Source: Paracoccaceae bacterium
GTDB lineage: Bacteria > Pseudomonadota > Alphaproteobacteria > Rhodobacterales > Rhodobacteraceae
Assembly (NCBI GenBank): GCA_003605175.1
Contig: QWDA01000003.1
Coordinates: forward strand, 1-64,000
Length of the DNA: 64,000 nucleotides
Direction: 5' to 3'
Made by a program: the position numbers and the translations under genes. Below the pieces are notes generated by a model that was not told the origin of the DNA, made no database searches, and saw only the letters and a list, made by a program, of their open reading frames with translations. This document shows, one piece after another, positions 62,639-64,000 of the stretch (position 1 is the first letter of the stretch; each line of letters begins with the position of its first letter).

Positions 62639-64000
62639 TCAGCCGCCGAGCGCGGGTGCCCTGAACCCGCCGAAGACCGCGTCGCAGGCCCGGGCGAAGG
62701 CCAGGGTGGTGCGATCCGCGTGAAGCGCTCCGATGATCTGGACGCCGGCGGGGAGATCCTGCGCTTGCGCCGGCAGCGGCCGCACCGTGGCGGGCAGATG
62801 CGCCAGCGTGGCGATGCCCGGCCAGAACAGGTTCTCCAGATAGGGCCGCGTCTCGCCGCCCAGGTCCAACTCGCGGTTCATCTGCGCCGCCGGGCCATAG
62901 CCGTCCTCGGTCTGGTGCGGGAAGGCGCGGGTCATCGCGACCGGGCAGAGCAGCACGTCATGATCGGCGAACCAGGCGTTCCAGGCGGCGATCAGCTGCG
63001 CCTGGCGCTCCATCAGCCCCGCGAACTCGGCCATCGAGCTCCGCACCGCGCGGTTGATCCGGCCCGCCAGGCTGTCCGCGCCATGCGGCGCGGCGGCGGC
63101 GGCGTAGGCGTCCAGCTCCGGCGGCGGCAGCCCGGCACCGATCACCGCGAAGAGGGTCCGGAGATAATCGTCGCCGGCCGTGGCCATATGCGCGGGCGGT
63201 CCGGAGAGACGCGTGACCCGGGCCCCCTCGCGTTCCAGCGCGTCGGCGAACGCCCCAATGGCGGCGGCATAGGCCGGGTCTACCGGGAACCCGGTCGTCA
63301 GCACCGCGACGCGAAAATCGGAAAGCGTCTCGGCCCGTGCCCGGGGCAGCTCCAGCCGCCATGTCCCATCCCCGCCGGCGATGACGTCCAGCGCCAGCTC
63401 CAGATCCGCGGCCGAGCGCGCCAGCGGCCCGCATACCGCCAACGGCGAGGGCGCCAGCGCCCCCGGCATCGGCGGGATATGGCCGCGCGACGGTACGATG
63501 CCATAGCTCGGCTTGTGGCCCCAGACCCCGCAGAAATGCGCCGGAATTCGGATCGACCCGCCGATATCGCTGCCAAGCTCGAGCGGCGCGAAACCGGCCG
63601 CCAGCGCGGCCGCCGCCCCACCGGAGGAGCCGCCGACCGTCCGCTCGAGGTTCCAGGGGTTGCGGGTCAACCCGTGGATCGGGTTGTAGCTCTGATGGTC
63701 CGAAGCGGCGACCGGCACGTTGGTCTTGCCGTAGATCACCGCGCCCGCCGCGCGCAGGCGCGCCACCGCATCGGCATCCCGCGCCGGGCGATATCCGGCA
63801 AGGTCGGGAATGCCGGCGGTGGCGCGAAATCCCTCCACCTCGAACGTGTCCTTGATGGTCATCGGCAGACCGTTCAGTACCCGGCCCTCGCCGCGCCGCG
63901 CATCCGCCTCGCGCGCCGCCGCGCGGGCCGCATCGGCATTGCGCTCGATCACCGCGTTGATCTCGCCATCGAGCCGCGCCTGCCGGTCGAGCAGATGGTC
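62639..64000 (-). CDS. Amidase-signature enzyme, 5' end beyond the window
   Basis: This is 453 residues of a Ser-cisSer-Lys amidase; the reading frame runs off the right edge and the start is not in the window. Catalytic residues are the Lys in PMTIKDTFEV, the cis-Ser in VGGSSGGAAAAL and the nucleophile Ser in GSDIGGSIRIP. Residues just before the edge (LDGEINAVIERNADAAR) fit the N-terminal helix of the family, so little is missing. Substrate could be an aryl or fatty amide; GatA is less likely because no gatB/gatC are near. Confidence 0.9.
   Translation of the reverse strand, partial: DHLLDRQARLDGEINAVIERNADAARAAAREADARRGEGRVLNGLPMTIKDTFEVEGFRATAGIPDLAGYRPARDADAVARLRAAGAVIYGKTNVPVAASDHQSYNPIHGLTRNPWNLERTVGGSSGGAAAALAAGFAPLELGSDIGGSIRIPAHFCGVWGHKPSYGIVPSRGHIPPMPGALAPSPLAVCGPLARSAADLELALDVIAGGDGTWRLELPRARAETLSDFRVAVLTTGFPVDPAYAAAIGAFADALEREGARVTRLSGPPAHMATAGDDYLRTLFAVIGAGLPPPELDAYAAAAAPHGADSLAGRINRAVRSSMAEFAGLMERQAQLIAAWNAWFADHDVLLCPVAMTRAFPHQTEDGYGPAAQMNRELDLGGETRPYLENLFWPGIATLAHLPATVRPLPAQAQDLPAGVQIIGALHADRTTLAFARACDAVFGGFRAPALGG

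Overview
The window looks like a chromosome segment of a high-GC alphaproteobacterium of the order Rhodobacterales (Rhodobacter/Paracoccus/roseobacter group). The pointers are very high third-position GC, many GTG starts and 4-base ATGA/GTGA overlaps, a triple peptide-deformylase cluster next to fmt, a DUF1523 protein, a Pol IV with an N-terminal zinc ribbon, a phasin, a CtrA-type box and the full five-enzyme Hut set with HutF and HutG. I saw no rRNA, tRNA, CRISPR array, transposase or integrase.

Region by region. Bases 1-2202 hold a short dnaG (primase) fragment joined directly, out of frame, to the 3' two thirds of smc; this is probably an assembly chimera. 2.2-9.8 kb: a murein transglycosylase, a degenerate receiver protein under a perfect CtrA-type box, glutathionyl-hydroquinone reductase, a PatB/MalY aminotransferase, then def-def-def-like-fmt. 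9.8-20.3 kb: an HI0933-type flavoprotein, an EamA transporter coupled to dapA, a soluble lytic transglycosylase, a zinc-finger protein, a DUF2459-like protein, pirin and polA. 20.3-28.1 kb: a repeat-rich intergenic stretch, an exported His-rich protein, phasin, dinB, DUF2189, a lipoprotein transglycosylase, TauE/SafE and rimO. 28.1-29.4 kb: a clearly lower-GC islet with one gene, an AbiTii-domain protein (abortive-infection toxin family), the best candidate for recently acquired phage defence. 29.5-47.5 kb: a DgcA-like flavin oxidoreductase, small membrane proteins, SDR, P1 peptidase, alpha/beta hydrolase, succinate-semialdehyde dehydrogenase, SPFH plus NfeD, a large acidic Pro/Ala-rich protein, thiamine diphosphokinase, a second EamA transporter, PBP4-type DacB, NadD and gamma-glutamyltransferase.

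47.7-55.0 kb is a complete histidine-utilisation locus: hutC-hutF on the minus strand and hutI-hutH-hutG-hutU on the plus strand. Between them sit a TTGACA hexamer and a perfect 14-bp palindrome, very likely the HutC operator. The set predicts histidine to urocanate to imidazolonepropionate to formiminoglutamate to formylglutamate to glutamate.

55.1-61.4 kb is a cobalamin-riboswitch operon: a small Cys-rich protein, a degenerate CbiX-like/2Fe-2S ferredoxin fusion, and a complete Dpp/Nik-type ABC importer (binding protein, two permeases, one fused double ATPase). The genes overlap by 4 bases or abut, so this is a good candidate for a B12-repressed cobalt (or cobalt-chelate) uptake system. The window ends with an outer-membrane beta-barrel protein and an amidase cut by the right edge.

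Intergenic DNA carries several dispersed or inverted repeats. One roughly 63-bp element occurs twice in opposite orientation (14894-14956 and 38644-38707).
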